Positions 24,123 through 33,592 of a stretch of DNA of 64,000 nt are shown here, piece by piece. How positions within the stretch are numbered: position 1 is the first letter of the stretch; every line of letters starts with the position of its first letter. The stretch comes from Moraxellaceae bacterium (GTDB lineage: Bacteria > Pseudomonadota > Gammaproteobacteria > Burkholderiales > Rhodocyclaceae). Below the pieces are notes generated by a model, which saw only the letters and a program-made list of their open reading frames with translations, did not search any database and was not told where the DNA came from. Where the stretch lies: contig JAVHYF010000003.1 of assembly GCA_031119205.1 (NCBI GenBank), forward strand, positions 90,672 to 154,671. The letters are read 5' to 3'. The position numbers were made by a program, and so were the translations under genes.

Positions 24123-24767
24123 TCAGAAACCGTCGCCGACATGCGGATTGTGCGCCCGTTCCTCGCCGAAACTCGACATCGGACCGTGGCCGGGTATGAA
24201 TTCGACATCATCACCCAGCGGCCACAGTTTGCCGCGGATCGAGCGGATCAGGTCGGCGTGGTTGCCTCGTGGAAAATCCGTACGGCCGATTGAGCCGGCG
24301 AACAGTACGTCGCCGACGATGGCCAGCCGTCCGACGCGGTCCACGAAGACGATGTGGCCGGGCGTGTGGCCGGGGGTGTGGAAGACGTCCAGCACAACCT
24401 TGCCGACCTGCACCTGCTCGCCCTCCTCCAGCCAGCGGTCGGGCAGGAAGGCATCGGTATGCGGGAAACCGAACATCCGGCTTTGCTGCGGCAGGCCGTC
24501 CAGCCAGAACTGTTCGTCCCGGTGCGGGCCGATGATCTGCACGTCATGCGCTCTGGCCAGCGCCACGCTGCCACCGACGTGGTCCAGGTGGCCGTGGGTC
24601 AGCAGCACCTGGGTGAGGCGCGCGCCGCTCTGGGCCAGCGCTGCCTCGATGCGGCCAAGGTCGCCGCCGGGGTCGACCACCGCGGCCTCCAGGGTCTCGT
24701 CGCACCACAGCAGGCTGCAGTTCTGCTGGAAGGGGGTTACCGGGACGATGCGGTATTGCAGGCTCAT
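24123..24767 (-). CDS. MBL-fold metallo-hydrolase (glyoxalase II-like, YcbL type)
   Basis: 214 aa. The zinc site THGHLDHVGG is followed by TPGHTPGHIVF, the bridging Asp in IVGDVLFAGSIGRTDFP, and the C-terminal His in IPGHGPMSSFGEERAHNP. This is the short glyoxalase-II-like type that hydrolyses thioesters such as S-lactoylglutathione; the true substrate is uncertain. The start at 24767 (MSLQYRIVPVTPF) is preferred to a TTG at 24788. It lies 26 nt after the FAD oxidoreductase gene in the same direction. Confidence 0.9.
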   Translation of the reverse strand: MSLQYRIVPVTPFQQNCSLLWCDETLEAAVVDPGGDLGRIEAALAQSGARLTQVLLTHGHLDHVGGSVALARAHDVQIIGPHRDEQFWLDGLPQQSRMFGFPHTDAFLPDRWLEEGEQVQVGKVVLDVFHTPGHTPGHIVFVDRVGRLAIVGDVLFAGSIGRTDFPRGNHADLIRSIRGKLWPLGDDVEFIPGHGPMSSFGEERAHNPHVGDGF

Positions 24768-24793
24768 GTGGTTCGGGGTGCTTCCCAAAGTTA

Positions 24794-25762
24794 TCAGGTG
24801 TCGACAGGCGGCTGGCGCAGGTCCAGCTCGATGGTCTTGGCGGCCAGTGCGCCCTGCGCGATGGCGCTGACGACGCTGGGAAACAGCGGATTGCAGACGT
24901 CACCGGCGGCATACAGCCCGGGGCAGCCGGTGCGTGTCGCAGCATCCACGCCCACGTAGCCCTCTCCATCCAGACTCAATTGCGCAAACAGTTCCGGCGG
25001 CAGGGCGCTGCGCAGGAAATCGGTATTCGGTGCATAGCCAGCCAGTACGTGCATGCGGTCGACCAGTAGCTCATGCGGCGCGCCGTCCAGCAGTACGCGC
25101 AGACCACCGGCTACCGGCTGCAGGGCACGCAGGTGCACCGGGCTCAGCAGATGGGCGCGCGGCTGGCCGACCACGGCATCCATCATGGCGCGCTGGGCGC
25201 GGAAGCGCGAACGTGCCACGACCCATACCTCGCAGCCCTGGTCGAGCAGGAAGCGGGCGTTCTCCAGCGCGTTGTCGCCGCCTCCCACCACCAGCACGCG
25301 CTGGCCGCGCAGGCCATCGAGGTCGGCGAAGGCGGGTGGGCCGTAGACGATGCGGGGGGCCGCTTCCGCCAGCCCTTCGACGCCGCCCAGCGCGTCCTGC
25401 GCCCGTGGTCGCGTGCCGGTGGCGACCAGCACGGCAGCCGCGTCGATGGCTTCCTCGCCGCCAGCGGTCTGCACGCTCAGGCGCCAGCCGCGACCCGAGC
25501 GGCTGATGCGCGATGGCGTGCATCGTAGGCGTGGGGCAAGGGCGAGGCTGGCGACGTGCTCACCGAAACGGTCGGCAAGCTGCGGGCCGGTCAGGCCCAT
25601 CTGGCCCAGCACCCAGTCATTGGGCAGCAGGTTTTCGTTGAGCATGCCACCGGCCCGGGTGGCGGTTTCCAGCAGCAGCGGCTGCAGTCCGAGCTTGTGC
25701 AGCCACAGCGCGGCCGACAGGCCGGCCGGGCCGGCGCCGAGGATGACGATCTGCTGAGCCAC
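24794..25762 (-). CDS. NAD(P)/FAD-dependent oxidoreductase, thioredoxin-reductase-like, no CxxC
   Basis: About 322 aa. It has two dinucleotide folds: ILGAGPAGLSAALWLHKLGL for FAD and VLVVGGGDNALENARFLLDQ for NAD(P), then LYAAGDVCNPLFPSVVSAIA near the C-terminus. The layout is that of thioredoxin/ferredoxin-NADP reductases. The redox CxxC of thioredoxin reductase is absent, so a ferredoxin/flavodoxin reductase or similar activity is likelier. A GTG codon is the probable start, at 25762; another GTG at 25780 abuts the stop of the DUF1840 gene. Confidence 0.82.
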   Translation of the reverse strand: MAQQIVILGAGPAGLSAALWLHKLGLQPLLLETATRAGGMLNENLLPNDWVLGQMGLTGPQLADRFGEHVASLALAPRLRCTPSRISRSGRGWRLSVQTAGGEEAIDAAAVLVATGTRPRAQDALGGVEGLAEAAPRIVYGPPAFADLDGLRGQRVLVVGGGDNALENARFLLDQGCEVWVVARSRFRAQRAMMDAVVGQPRAHLLSPVHLRALQPVAGGLRVLLDGAPHELLVDRMHVLAGYAPNTDFLRSALPPELFAQLSLDGEGYVGVDAATRTGCPGLYAAGDVCNPLFPSVVSAIAQGALAAKTIELDLRQPPVDT

Positions 25763-25780
25763 GGCGCCCGCCGACCCCAC

Positions 25781-26110
25781 TCAGCTGGCGCGCCAGGTGA
25801 CCGGCTTGCCTTCGCGCCGGGCGTGGCCCAGCAGGTCCAGCAGCGGCACGGCGCGCTGTGCCAGCGACACTGGCGTCGCCATGCCACGCGGGCGCTCGGC
25901 GTCCTCGTTGTCGTCGGGCTCCGGTTGGGCCTGGGCGCGGTCGGTAGCGATGGCTGCCTGCAGCGCGGAGATGGCGGCCGGCAGCTGGGCCTCGGTGACG
26001 ATGCCCTGGTGATCCTGCGGATCCTTGCCGAGGATCTGCAGCAGTTTCTGCGCAGCCTCGCCGAACATGATGACGTCGGCGCCGGCGGGGGACTGGAAGG
26101 TGATCAGCAT
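25781..26110 (-). CDS. DUF1840 domain-containing protein
   Basis: 109 aa. It begins MLITFQSPAGADVIMFGEAA and continues LLQILGKDPQDHQGIVTEAQ, the signature of DUF1840, a small cytoplasmic family described mainly from betaproteobacteria. The centre is an acidic linker (PEPDDNEDAERP) and the C-terminus is RAVPLLDLLGHARREGKPVT. The function is unknown. It sits directly upstream of the FAD oxidoreductase gene and probably shares its transcript. Its presence is one of the stronger taxonomic clues in the window. Confidence 0.88.
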   Translation of the reverse strand: MLITFQSPAGADVIMFGEAAQKLLQILGKDPQDHQGIVTEAQLPAAISALQAAIATDRAQAQPEPDDNEDAERPRGMATPVSLAQRAVPLLDLLGHARREGKPVTWRAS

Positions 26111-26192
26111 GGAAGACTCCTGAAGATGACCGAAAGATACCGCGTCTGGATGTCGCCTGCTGTCGCGCCGCCGCTTGCGGCGCAGGCGGCGT

Positions 26193-26771
26193 TCAGTCGC
26201 AACGGCCGCTGCGGCGGTTCATCAGCACCGGCCACACGTACTGGAAGGCCTCGGCGTTGGTGCAGTGCGCGGCACATCCAGTGAACGAGACCGTGGCCTG
26301 GTCGCCCTGTTCCCACAGGCGGGCGGTACAGCCAGTGGAGGCGTGGCGAAGCTCCACCGAGGGCAGGCGCTGGGTCTGGTGGGCGGGGTCGAAGACCATC
26401 TGGCAGCTGCCGCGGCCCGGCAGGTTGTAGTTCACCTGCAGGCGGCGCACGGTGCCGTCGCGCACTTCCACGCGGGCGTCGCCGTTGTAGCCGGTCTCGT
26501 TGCGGAAGCGGCAGTTCATGGCCACCTGCAGCGGTCGCGTGGGCATGGGTTTGAGGTTGCGCGGATTGGTCCGCCGCGATGTGCTGGAGCTGCCGGGGCG
26601 GGGCGTGGTGGTGACCCGCTCGGGTTCGGGCTTCACCGCGCCCATCTTTTCGGCGTCCTGCATGGCGGTGGTGGGCGCGGGCGGGGTTGTCGCCGGCTCG
26701 GTCAGCGGCGGTTCCGGCGTGGCACAGGCCGTCAGGGCGGCCAGCAGGATGATGAGGGCAGTCAGGCGCAT
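26193..26771 (-). CDS. Putative lipoprotein, unassigned
   Basis: 192 aa. A lipoprotein signal (ALIILLAALTAC, Cys16) is followed by a long Pro/Thr-rich linker to about residue 85. A compact C-terminal domain then carries four to five Cys (MNCRFRNETGYNGDARVEVR; GSCQMVFDP; STGCTARLW; GCAAHCTNA), suggesting disulfides. I do not recognise the family. It probably sits in the outer membrane facing the periplasm. It is 13 nt downstream of the LysE gene. Confidence 0.7.
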   Translation of the reverse strand: MRLTALIILLAALTACATPEPPLTEPATTPPAPTTAMQDAEKMGAVKPEPERVTTTPRPGSSSTSRRTNPRNLKPMPTRPLQVAMNCRFRNETGYNGDARVEVRDGTVRRLQVNYNLPGRGSCQMVFDPAHQTQRLPSVELRHASTGCTARLWEQGDQATVSFTGCAAHCTNAEAFQYVWPVLMNRRSGRCD

Positions 26772-26784
26772 GTTCAGGGCAGGG

Positions 26785-27405
26785 TCAGGTCCGGCGGAAA
26801 CCGGCCAGCGTCAGGCCGGCCACTACGAAAAGCCCACCGAACACCCGGTTGGCCAGGCGTTGCTGGGCGGGCTCGCGCAGCAGGCGCAGCACGCGCGCGG
26901 CCAGCAGGGTGTAGCCGCTCATCACCACCGCGTCGGTGAAAAACAGGGTGACGGCGCAGGTGAGGTATTGCGGCCAGGCCGGCAGGGCCGGGTCGATGAA
27001 TTGCGGCAGCACCGCCAGCATGAAGACAATGCCTTTCGGGTTGCTGGCGTTGACCAGGAAACCCCGTAGCACCAGCTGACGGCGCCTGCCATCGGCGGTT
27101 GCGGCGACCTGCAGGGCTTGCGGCTCGGCGCGCCATTGCTGGATGCCCAGCCACACGAGGTAGGCCGCGCCGGCCCACTTGATGGCTTCGAACAGGGTGG
27201 TGGACGCGACGAGCACGGCGCCCAGGCCCAACGCCACCACGCTGACCAGGAACATCACGCCGAGTTGCAGACCGAGGATGTTCCAGCAGGCGCGGCGGAA
27301 GCCGTGGCGTTGGCCGGCGGCCATGCAGGACAGTGCACCGGGCCCGGGGCTCAGGCTGATGAGCCAGGCGGCGGCGAAGAAGGCGAACCAGGTTTCAAGC
27401 GGCAT
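26785..27405 (-). CDS. LysE/RhtB family exporter
   Basis: 206 aa with about six membrane segments. The N-terminal LISLSPGPGALSCMAAGQRH is the LysE/RhtB signature, and LRGFLVNASNPKGIVFMLAV is the second conserved block. Members export amino acids such as homoserine, threonine or lysine across the inner membrane; the substrate is not predictable. It precedes the small lipoprotein gene on the same strand. Confidence 0.92.
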   Translation of the reverse strand: MPLETWFAFFAAAWLISLSPGPGALSCMAAGQRHGFRRACWNILGLQLGVMFLVSVVALGLGAVLVASTTLFEAIKWAGAAYLVWLGIQQWRAEPQALQVAATADGRRRQLVLRGFLVNASNPKGIVFMLAVLPQFIDPALPAWPQYLTCAVTLFFTDAVVMSGYTLLAARVLRLLREPAQQRLANRVFGGLFVVAGLTLAGFRRT

Positions 27406-27450
27406 GGGTGGATCGGGCGGAAAAACGGGTACGTGGTGAATCGGCGTGTT

Positions 27451-28194
27451 TCAGCGTGGCGTGTCCGGCAGGTCCGGCCGCAGCGTGTTCATGATGTCCG
27501 GTGTGAGCGCGCCCCACACTTCACAGGCCAGCACGCTGCCGGCGTGTTCCACCGGCGCTTCGCGCACGGCAAACACGCGGCGCGGTGCCTTGGCGGTGGG
27601 CAGGCCGGTGTCGCAGGGCTCATCCACCGCGCGCCAGCGGCCACCCGCGGCACCCGGCTCCCAGGCGTCGACGGTGCAGAACACACGCTGCGGCGTACGC
27701 GGATGCTTCTTCGCCAGACGCAGGGCGAGTTCCGGTACCTGACGGGCCAGCCACAGCATGGTCTGCTCTGGCGGCGGGTCGGCGTAGAAGCCCCAGGTCA
27801 TGAAGCGGATGTCATGGCGCTGGAAGTGATCCCACTTCGACAGGTCGGCGTCGAAGAAGGAGCTCAGCCACAGGCCGTTGAGGCCTACTGGCTGCTCGAA
27901 GCGGGTTTCGCTGGAAGAAATGGCGTAGGGCGCGGGCGGTACGCGGTTGACCACGAAGAACTGGGCGAAGCCGTCGCGCTTGAGGTAGTTGGATTCGTTG
28001 CGCCAGCGCAGGGCGTCGGCCAGCAGGGCCTTGAAGAAGCTGCCGTCGCAGGCGGCCAGTGCTTCCACAAGGTTGCCACCTTGCGGCTCGGCCGACTGGG
28101 TCTGGAGCTGGGCCTGGGCGATCGGGGTCGCGCCCAGACCGGCCAGCACGGAGATCAGCAGGCTTCGCAGGGAACGACGCTCGAAGGGGCGCAT
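27451..28194 (-). CDS. Secreted protein of unknown function
   Basis: 247 aa. The start at 28194 gives a signal peptide (RSLLISVLAGLGATPIAQA-QL). The mature protein has no motif I recognise; notable stretches are LVEALAACDGSFFKALLADA and GLWLSSFFDADLSKWDHFQR, with Cys pairs near VFCTVDAWEP and EPCDTG. It lies 103 nt downstream of gatA on the same strand, in the place where gatB would often be expected. Confidence 0.6.
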   Translation of the reverse strand: MRPFERRSLRSLLISVLAGLGATPIAQAQLQTQSAEPQGGNLVEALAACDGSFFKALLADALRWRNESNYLKRDGFAQFFVVNRVPPAPYAISSSETRFEQPVGLNGLWLSSFFDADLSKWDHFQRHDIRFMTWGFYADPPPEQTMLWLARQVPELALRLAKKHPRTPQRVFCTVDAWEPGAAGGRWRAVDEPCDTGLPTAKAPRRVFAVREAPVEHAGSVLACEVWGALTPDIMNTLRPDLPDTPR

Positions 28195-28297
28195 TGCGGA
28201 ACTCCGTCGCGGGACACCCCGGCATCCTCGCATGCCGCCCTGCATGCAGCCAGCGGCGCCCTGACGACCGGGCGCCGCCGCAAAGCCTGCGACCGGA

Positions 28298-29746
28298 TCA
28301 GCCCGGTTGGCGGGAATGCCAGTCGGTGGCTTGCTGGAAGCGGTGGGCCACGTTCAGCAGGCGGCCTTCGGCGAAGTAGTTGCCGATCAGCTGCAGGCCC
28401 ACCGGCAGGCCGTTGGCGCCGAAGCCGCAGGGAGCAGACAGGGCCGGCAGGCCGGCGAGGTTCACCGCGATGGTGTAGATGTCGGAGAGATACATCTGCA
28501 CCGGGTCGTCGGCCAGTGCGCCCAGCGCAGGCGCCGTGGTGGGCGCCACCGGGCCGGCGATGACGTCGCATTGCGTCAGCGCCTGCTTGAAGTCTTCCGC
28601 GATCAGGCGGCGCAGTTGCTGGGCCTTGATGTAGTAGGCGTCGTAGTAGCCGTGCGACAGCACATAGGTGCCCACCAGGATGCGGCGCTTCACCTCGGCG
28701 CCGAAGCCTTCCGCGCGGCTCTTGCTGTACATCTCCGCGAGGTCCTTGTACGCGGCGGCGCGGTGGCCGTAGCGCACGCCGTCGAAGCGGCTCAGGTTGG
28801 AGCTGGCCTCGGCCGGCGCGATCACGTAGTAGGCCGGAATCGCCAGGCGGGTGTTGGGCAGGCTGACATCCACGGTGGTGGCGCCCAGCTTGCGCAGTTC
28901 GGCCAGCGCGGCGTCGATGGCAGCGCGCACGTCGTCGGCCAGGCCTTCGCCGAAGTATTCCTTCGGCAGGCCGATTCTCAGGCCGTCGAGGGGGCGGTCC
29001 AGCTCGGCCACCGTGGTGCTGGCGGTGCGTTGCAGGCTGGTGGAGTCACGCTCGTCGAAGCCGGTCATGGCATCCAGCAGCAGGGCGCAGTCTTCCGCCG
29101 TGCGGGCCATCGGGCCGCCCTGGTCCAGCGAACTGGCGTAGGCGATCATGCCGTAGCGCGAGACCGTGCCGTAGGTGGACTTGATGCCGGTGATGCCACA
29201 GAAGCCGGCAGGCTGGCGGATCGAGCCGCCGGTGTCGGTGCCGGTCGCGGCCGGCACCATGCCCGCGGCCACCGCTGCGGCCGAGCCACCGGAGGAGCCG
29301 CCCGGCACATGGGCGAGGTTCCACGGGTTCTTCACCGCGCCGAAATGCGAGCTCTCGTTGGTCGAGCCCATCGCGAACTCGTCCAGGTTGGTCTTGCCCA
29401 GGCTCACCACGCCGGCAGCCTTCAGCTTCGCCACCACGGTGGCGTCGTAGGGGCTTACGAAGTTGCCCAGCATCTTCGAGCCGCAGGTGGTCAGCACGCC
29501 CTCGGTGCAGAAGATGTCCTTGTGCGCGATCGGCAGGCCGGTGAGCGGGCCGGCGTTGCCGGCGGCGATGGCGCGGTCGGCGATGTCGGCCGCGGCCAGC
29601 GCGCCGTCGCGGTCGATGGTGATGAAGGCGTTGATCCGCGGGTTGGCGGCGTCGATCTTCGCGAGATGTTCGGTCGCCAGTTCACGCGCGGAAACCTGCT
29701 TCGCGGCCAGCTTCTGCTGCAGCGACTTGAGGGTGTCGAGGCTCAT
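28298..29746 (-). CDS. gatA: Asp-tRNA(Asn)/Glu-tRNA(Gln) amidotransferase subunit A
   Basis: 482 aa, normal size. This amidase-signature enzyme has the catalytic triad Lys76 ([10 protein letters not shown]), cis-Ser151 ([15 protein letters not shown]) and nucleophile Ser175 ([15 protein letters not shown]). It releases ammonia from glutamine for the transamidation carried out with GatB and GatC. The start overlaps the stop of gmhA as ATGA. gatB is not found downstream and must be elsewhere in the genome. Confidence 0.96.
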   Translation of the reverse strand: MSLDTLKSLQQKLAAKQVSARELATEHLAKIDAANPRINAFITIDRDGALAAADIADRAIAAGNAGPLTGLPIAHKDIFCTEGVLTTCGSKMLGNFVSPYDATVVAKLKAAGVVSLGKTNLDEFAMGSTNESSHFGAVKNPWNLAHVPGGSSGGSAAAVAAGMVPAATGTDTGGSIRQPAGFCGITGIKSTYGTVSRYGMIAYASSLDQGGPMARTAEDCALLLDAMTGFDERDSTSLQRTASTTVAELDRPLDGLRIGLPKEYFGEGLADDVRAAIDAALAELRKLGATTVDVSLPNTRLAIPAYYVIAPAEASSNLSRFDGVRYGHRAAAYKDLAEMYSKSRAEGFGAEVKRRILVGTYVLSHGYYDAYYIKAQQLRRLIAEDFKQALTQCDVIAGPVAPTTAPALGALADDPVQMYLSDIYTIAVNLAGLPALSAPCGFGANGLPVGLQLIGNYFAEGRLLNVAHRFQQATDWHSRQPG

Positions 29747-30333
29747 TTGTCTTGCACTTGCACGTAGCCCAGGCCGATCTCGACGTGGTCGATCAGCGCA
29801 TGGATGAGTTTGATGTGGATTTCCTGGATGCGGTCGGCGTAGCCGAAGTGCGGCACGACGATTTCGGCGTCGCCCAGGCCGCGCATCTTGCCGCCGTCCT
29901 TGCCGGTGAACACGATGACCTTCATGCCGCGCGCCTGCGCAGCCCTGATGGCGGCGAGGATGTTGCCGGAGTTACCGCTGGTGGAGATGGCGAACAGCAC
30001 GTCGCCCGGCCGGCCCAGCGCCTCGACCTGGCGCGAGAAGATGAACTCGAAGCCGTAGTCGTTGCCTACGCAGGTGATGTGCGAGGGGTCGGATACGCAC
30101 AGGGCGGCCAGTGCCGGACGGTTGTCGCGGTAGCGGCCGGACAGCTCCTCGGCGAAGTGCATGGCGTCACAGTGCGAACCACCATTGCCGCAGGAAATGA
30201 TCTTGCCACCGGCTTTCAGGCATTCCACCAGCAACTCGCCAGCGCGTTCGGTCTGCGCCAGCAGGGTGGTGTCGGCCAGCACTTTTTCCAGCAGGGCCTG
30301 CGCCTCGCGCAGGTGTTCGGCGATGCGGGCCAT
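29743..30333 (-). CDS. gmhA: SIS-domain phosphoheptose isomerase
   Basis: 196 aa, close to the 192 of E. coli GmhA. It has the SIS fold with [20 protein letters not shown], the phosphate-binding [12 protein letters not shown] and the C-terminal [20 protein letters not shown] that carries catalytic His. GmhA converts sedoheptulose 7-phosphate to D-glycero-manno-heptose 7-phosphate, the first step of LPS inner-core heptose. DiaA, a DnaA-binding paralogue, is an alternative, but the active-site Glu and His favour GmhA. It is sandwiched between gatC and gatA, 3 nt from gatC and overlapping gatA. Confidence 0.82.
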   Translation of the reverse strand: MARIAEHLREAQALLEKVLADTTLLAQTERAGELLVECLKAGGKIISCGNGGSHCDAMHFAEELSGRYRDNRPALAALCVSDPSHITCVGNDYGFEFIFSRQVEALGRPGDVLFAISTSGNSGNILAAIRAAQARGMKVIVFTGKDGGKMRGLGDAEIVVPHFGYADRIQEIHIKLIHALIDHVEIGLGYVQVQDK

Positions 30334-30336
30334 GGC

Positions 30337-30624
30337 TTACTCGATGACTTTCGGAACGAGGTACAGGCCGGCTTCAGCCTCCGGCGCCACGGCCTGGAAG
30401 GCCTCGCGGCGGTCGGACTCGGTCACCGCGTCGGTGCGCAGGCGCTGCACCACGTCCTGCGGGTGCGACATCGGGGCGACGCCCGTGGTGTCCACTGCCT
30501 GCATCTGGGCGATGAGGTCGAAAATGCCGTTGAGCTTGGCCTGGGTGGCCTCCGCTTCGCTGGGGCTGACTTCCAGCCGGGCAAGTCGCGCGATGCGCTG
30601 CACGTCGTCGAGGGACAGGGACAT
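30337..30624 (-). CDS. gatC: Asp-tRNA(Asn)/Glu-tRNA(Gln) amidotransferase subunit C
   Basis: 95 aa, the expected size. It has the N-terminal [20 protein letters not shown] and the C-terminal [20 protein letters not shown], both standard for GatC, the small chaperone-like subunit that wraps GatA and GatB. It is the first gene of the gatC-gmhA-gatA operon, divergent from mreB. Confidence 0.96.
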   Translation of the reverse strand: MSLSLDDVQRIARLARLEVSPSEAEATQAKLNGIFDLIAQMQAVDTTGVAPMSHPQDVVQRLRTDAVTESDRREAFQAVAPEAEAGLYLVPKVIE

Positions 30625-31898
<1,274 letters not shown>

Positions 31899-31918
31899 GG
31901 CACGGCAAGGAGACCCGA

Positions 31919-31945
31919 CAAGGCCGTCCTCTGCGGGCGGCCTTG
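31919..31945 (+). terminator. Weak hairpin between mreB and mreC
   Basis: The stem CAAGGCCG / CGGCCTTG with an 11-nt loop lies 20 nt after the mreB stop, within a 157-bp gap. There is no proper T-run, so it probably attenuates rather than ends transcription, keeping MreB in excess over MreC/D. Confidence 0.4.
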
Positions 31946-32055
31946 ATTCACGCGGGTCTGCGCCTATGCTCATCTGATAACGGCTGCATCCGCCCGTGAA
32001 CAGTTCGGCCTCCGCATCCCTCTTCAATCCCTGACCGCCTCGCCCGCACCGCCCC

Positions 32056-32991
32056 ATGCCCGTCCCAGGTCACCAGCCGCCGCCTTTCTTCAAGCGCGGC
32101 TTGCCGCTGTCGGCCAAGCTCACGATCTATCTCGCGCTGTCGCTGGCCCTGCTGGTCGCCGACCTGCGCCTGCGCTACCTGGATACCCTGCGCCAGGGCG
32201 TGGCGATCCTGACCTACCCGCTGCAGATCGCGGCCGCTACGCCAGCGGAATTCGTGCGCAACACCGGCAACTATTTTTCCGGCCTGGTCGGCCTGCAGCG
32301 CGAGAACGAGCGCCTCAGCGTCAGCCAGCTGGAGGCTGCCCAGGAGTTGCTGCGCCTGGAGCAGTTGAAGGCCGAGAATGCCCAGCTGCGCGGCCTGCTC
32401 GACATGCGCGCGCGCGTGAAGGTGAGCAGCATCGCGGCGGAAATCCTGTTCACCGCGCGCGATCCTTTCTCCCACCGCGTGATCCTCGACAAGGGCACCA
32501 GTCAGGGTGTGGCGCCGGGGCTTGCCGTGGTGGATGCCGCAGGGGTGATCGGTCAGGTGACCCGCACCTTCCCGCTGCACTCCGAAGTGACCCTTCTGTC
32601 CGACAAGGAGCAGGCGATTCCGGTGGTGGTGGCGCGCAGCGGCCTGCGTGCCGTGATGTTCGGTACCGGCACCGGCCTGATGGAACTGCGCTTCCTGGCC
32701 GCCAATGCCGACGTGCAGGTCGGTGATCAGATCCTCACCTCCGGCCTCGACGGCGTCTTCGTGCCCGGCCTGCCGGTCGCCACCGTGGTGCGCGCCGACG
32801 GCGACACCGGCGAATCCTTCGGCCGCATTATCTGCAAGCCCATCGGCGGCGTGGCCAAGAACGGCAGCGTGCTGGTACTGGGCCGTGCCGAGCCCTTGCC
32901 GGAGCGGCCGGCGGCGGAGAATGCCTCGCCCGAGCGCAGTGCCGCCGGACGGATCGGCCGCAAACAGAGCGAACCGGAGAGCCAGCCATGA
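32056..32991 (+). CDS. mreC: Rod-shape-determining protein MreC
   Basis: 311 aa. A single membrane segment (LTIYLALSLALLVADLRLRY) is followed by a coiled coil at about 75-112 (QRENERLSVSQLEAAQELLR) and the double beta-barrel periplasmic domain (VILDKGTSQGVAPGLAVVDA; VGDQILTSGLDGVFVPGLPV). It bridges MreB/RodA/PBP2 in the elongasome. The C-terminus has a disordered Glu/Pro/Arg tail. It overlaps mreD by 4 nt (ATGA). Confidence 0.96.
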   Translation: MPVPGHQPPPFFKRGLPLSAKLTIYLALSLALLVADLRLRYLDTLRQGVAILTYPLQIAAATPAEFVRNTGNYFSGLVGLQRENERLSVSQLEAAQELLRLEQLKAENAQLRGLLDMRARVKVSSIAAEILFTARDPFSHRVILDKGTSQGVAPGLAVVDAAGVIGQVTRTFPLHSEVTLLSDKEQAIPVVVARSGLRAVMFGTGTGLMELRFLAANADVQVGDQILTSGLDGVFVPGLPVATVVRADGDTGESFGRIICKPIGGVAKNGSVLVLGRAEPLPERPAAENASPERSAAGRIGRKQSEPESQP

Positions 32992-33506
32992 TCAATCACC
33001 GCTCCAGCCGCATCCTGTTGCCGGTGCGCATCGGTTTCATCTGGATCAGCCTCGCCATCGCGCTGGTGCTGCACTTCGTGCCGATCGGCCGCTTCTATGC
33101 GGTGCCTGACTTCGTGGCCCTGGTGTTGGCTTTCTGGTGCGTGCGCGAGCCGCGCCTGGTCGGCATGGGCACGGCCTTCCTGCTTGGCGTGGCGGTGGAT
33201 GTCGCGCATGGCGCCGCGATGGGCCAGCACGCGCTGGCCTACGTCGCGCTGGCCTTCGCCTGCGCCAGCATGTCGCGCCGCCTGCTGTGGTTTTCGCCGG
33301 CCATCCAGGCGCTGCACATGGTGCCCCTGTTCCTGATGGTGCAACTGATCATGCTCGTCGTGCGTCTGATGGCAGGAGGACGCTTCCCCGGCTGGGAATA
33401 CTTCTTCGCCACCTTCACCACGGCGGCATTGTGGTTGCCGGTGCACTACCTGTTGCTGCTGCCGCAGATGCGGCCGGTGGATCGCGACGAGAACAGACCG
33501 ATCTAG
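32988..33506 (+). CDS. mreD: Rod-shape-determining protein MreD
   Basis: 172 aa with five to six membrane segments. RILLPVRIGFIWISLAIALV opens the protein and VPDFVALVLAFWCVREPRLV is typical of MreD. It is an integral inner-membrane member of the elongation complex. Translation is coupled to mreC through the ATGA overlap. An 86-bp gap holding a long inverted repeat separates it from mrdA. Confidence 0.93.
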   Translation: MINHRSSRILLPVRIGFIWISLAIALVLHFVPIGRFYAVPDFVALVLAFWCVREPRLVGMGTAFLLGVAVDVAHGAAMGQHALAYVALAFACASMSRRLLWFSPAIQALHMVPLFLMVQLIMLVVRLMAGGRFPGWEYFFATFTTAALWLPVHYLLLLPQMRPVDRDENRPI

Positions 33507-33509
33507 GAG

Positions 33510-33586
33510 GTGAAATGTGAAACGTCAAAGGTGAAACGTCAGTCACTGCACCCGCCACGTTTTACCTTTGACCTTTCACGTTTCAC
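33510..33586. repeat. Imperfect 30-bp inverted repeat in the mreD-mrdA gap
   Basis: Arms 33510-33539 and 33557-33586 match at 27 of 30 positions as inverted copies, with a 17-nt loop. Each arm is itself built from GTGAAA(C/T)GT-like units. The element occupies nearly the whole gap and the right arm ends 6 nt before the mrdA ATG, so an RNA hairpin would sit on the mrdA ribosome-binding region. Confidence 0.85.
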
Positions 33587-33592
33587 GAACAC

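Noticed and set aside
27451-28194. gatB or a remnant of it downstream of gatA
   Set aside because: The gene has a signal peptide and none of the GatB motifs.
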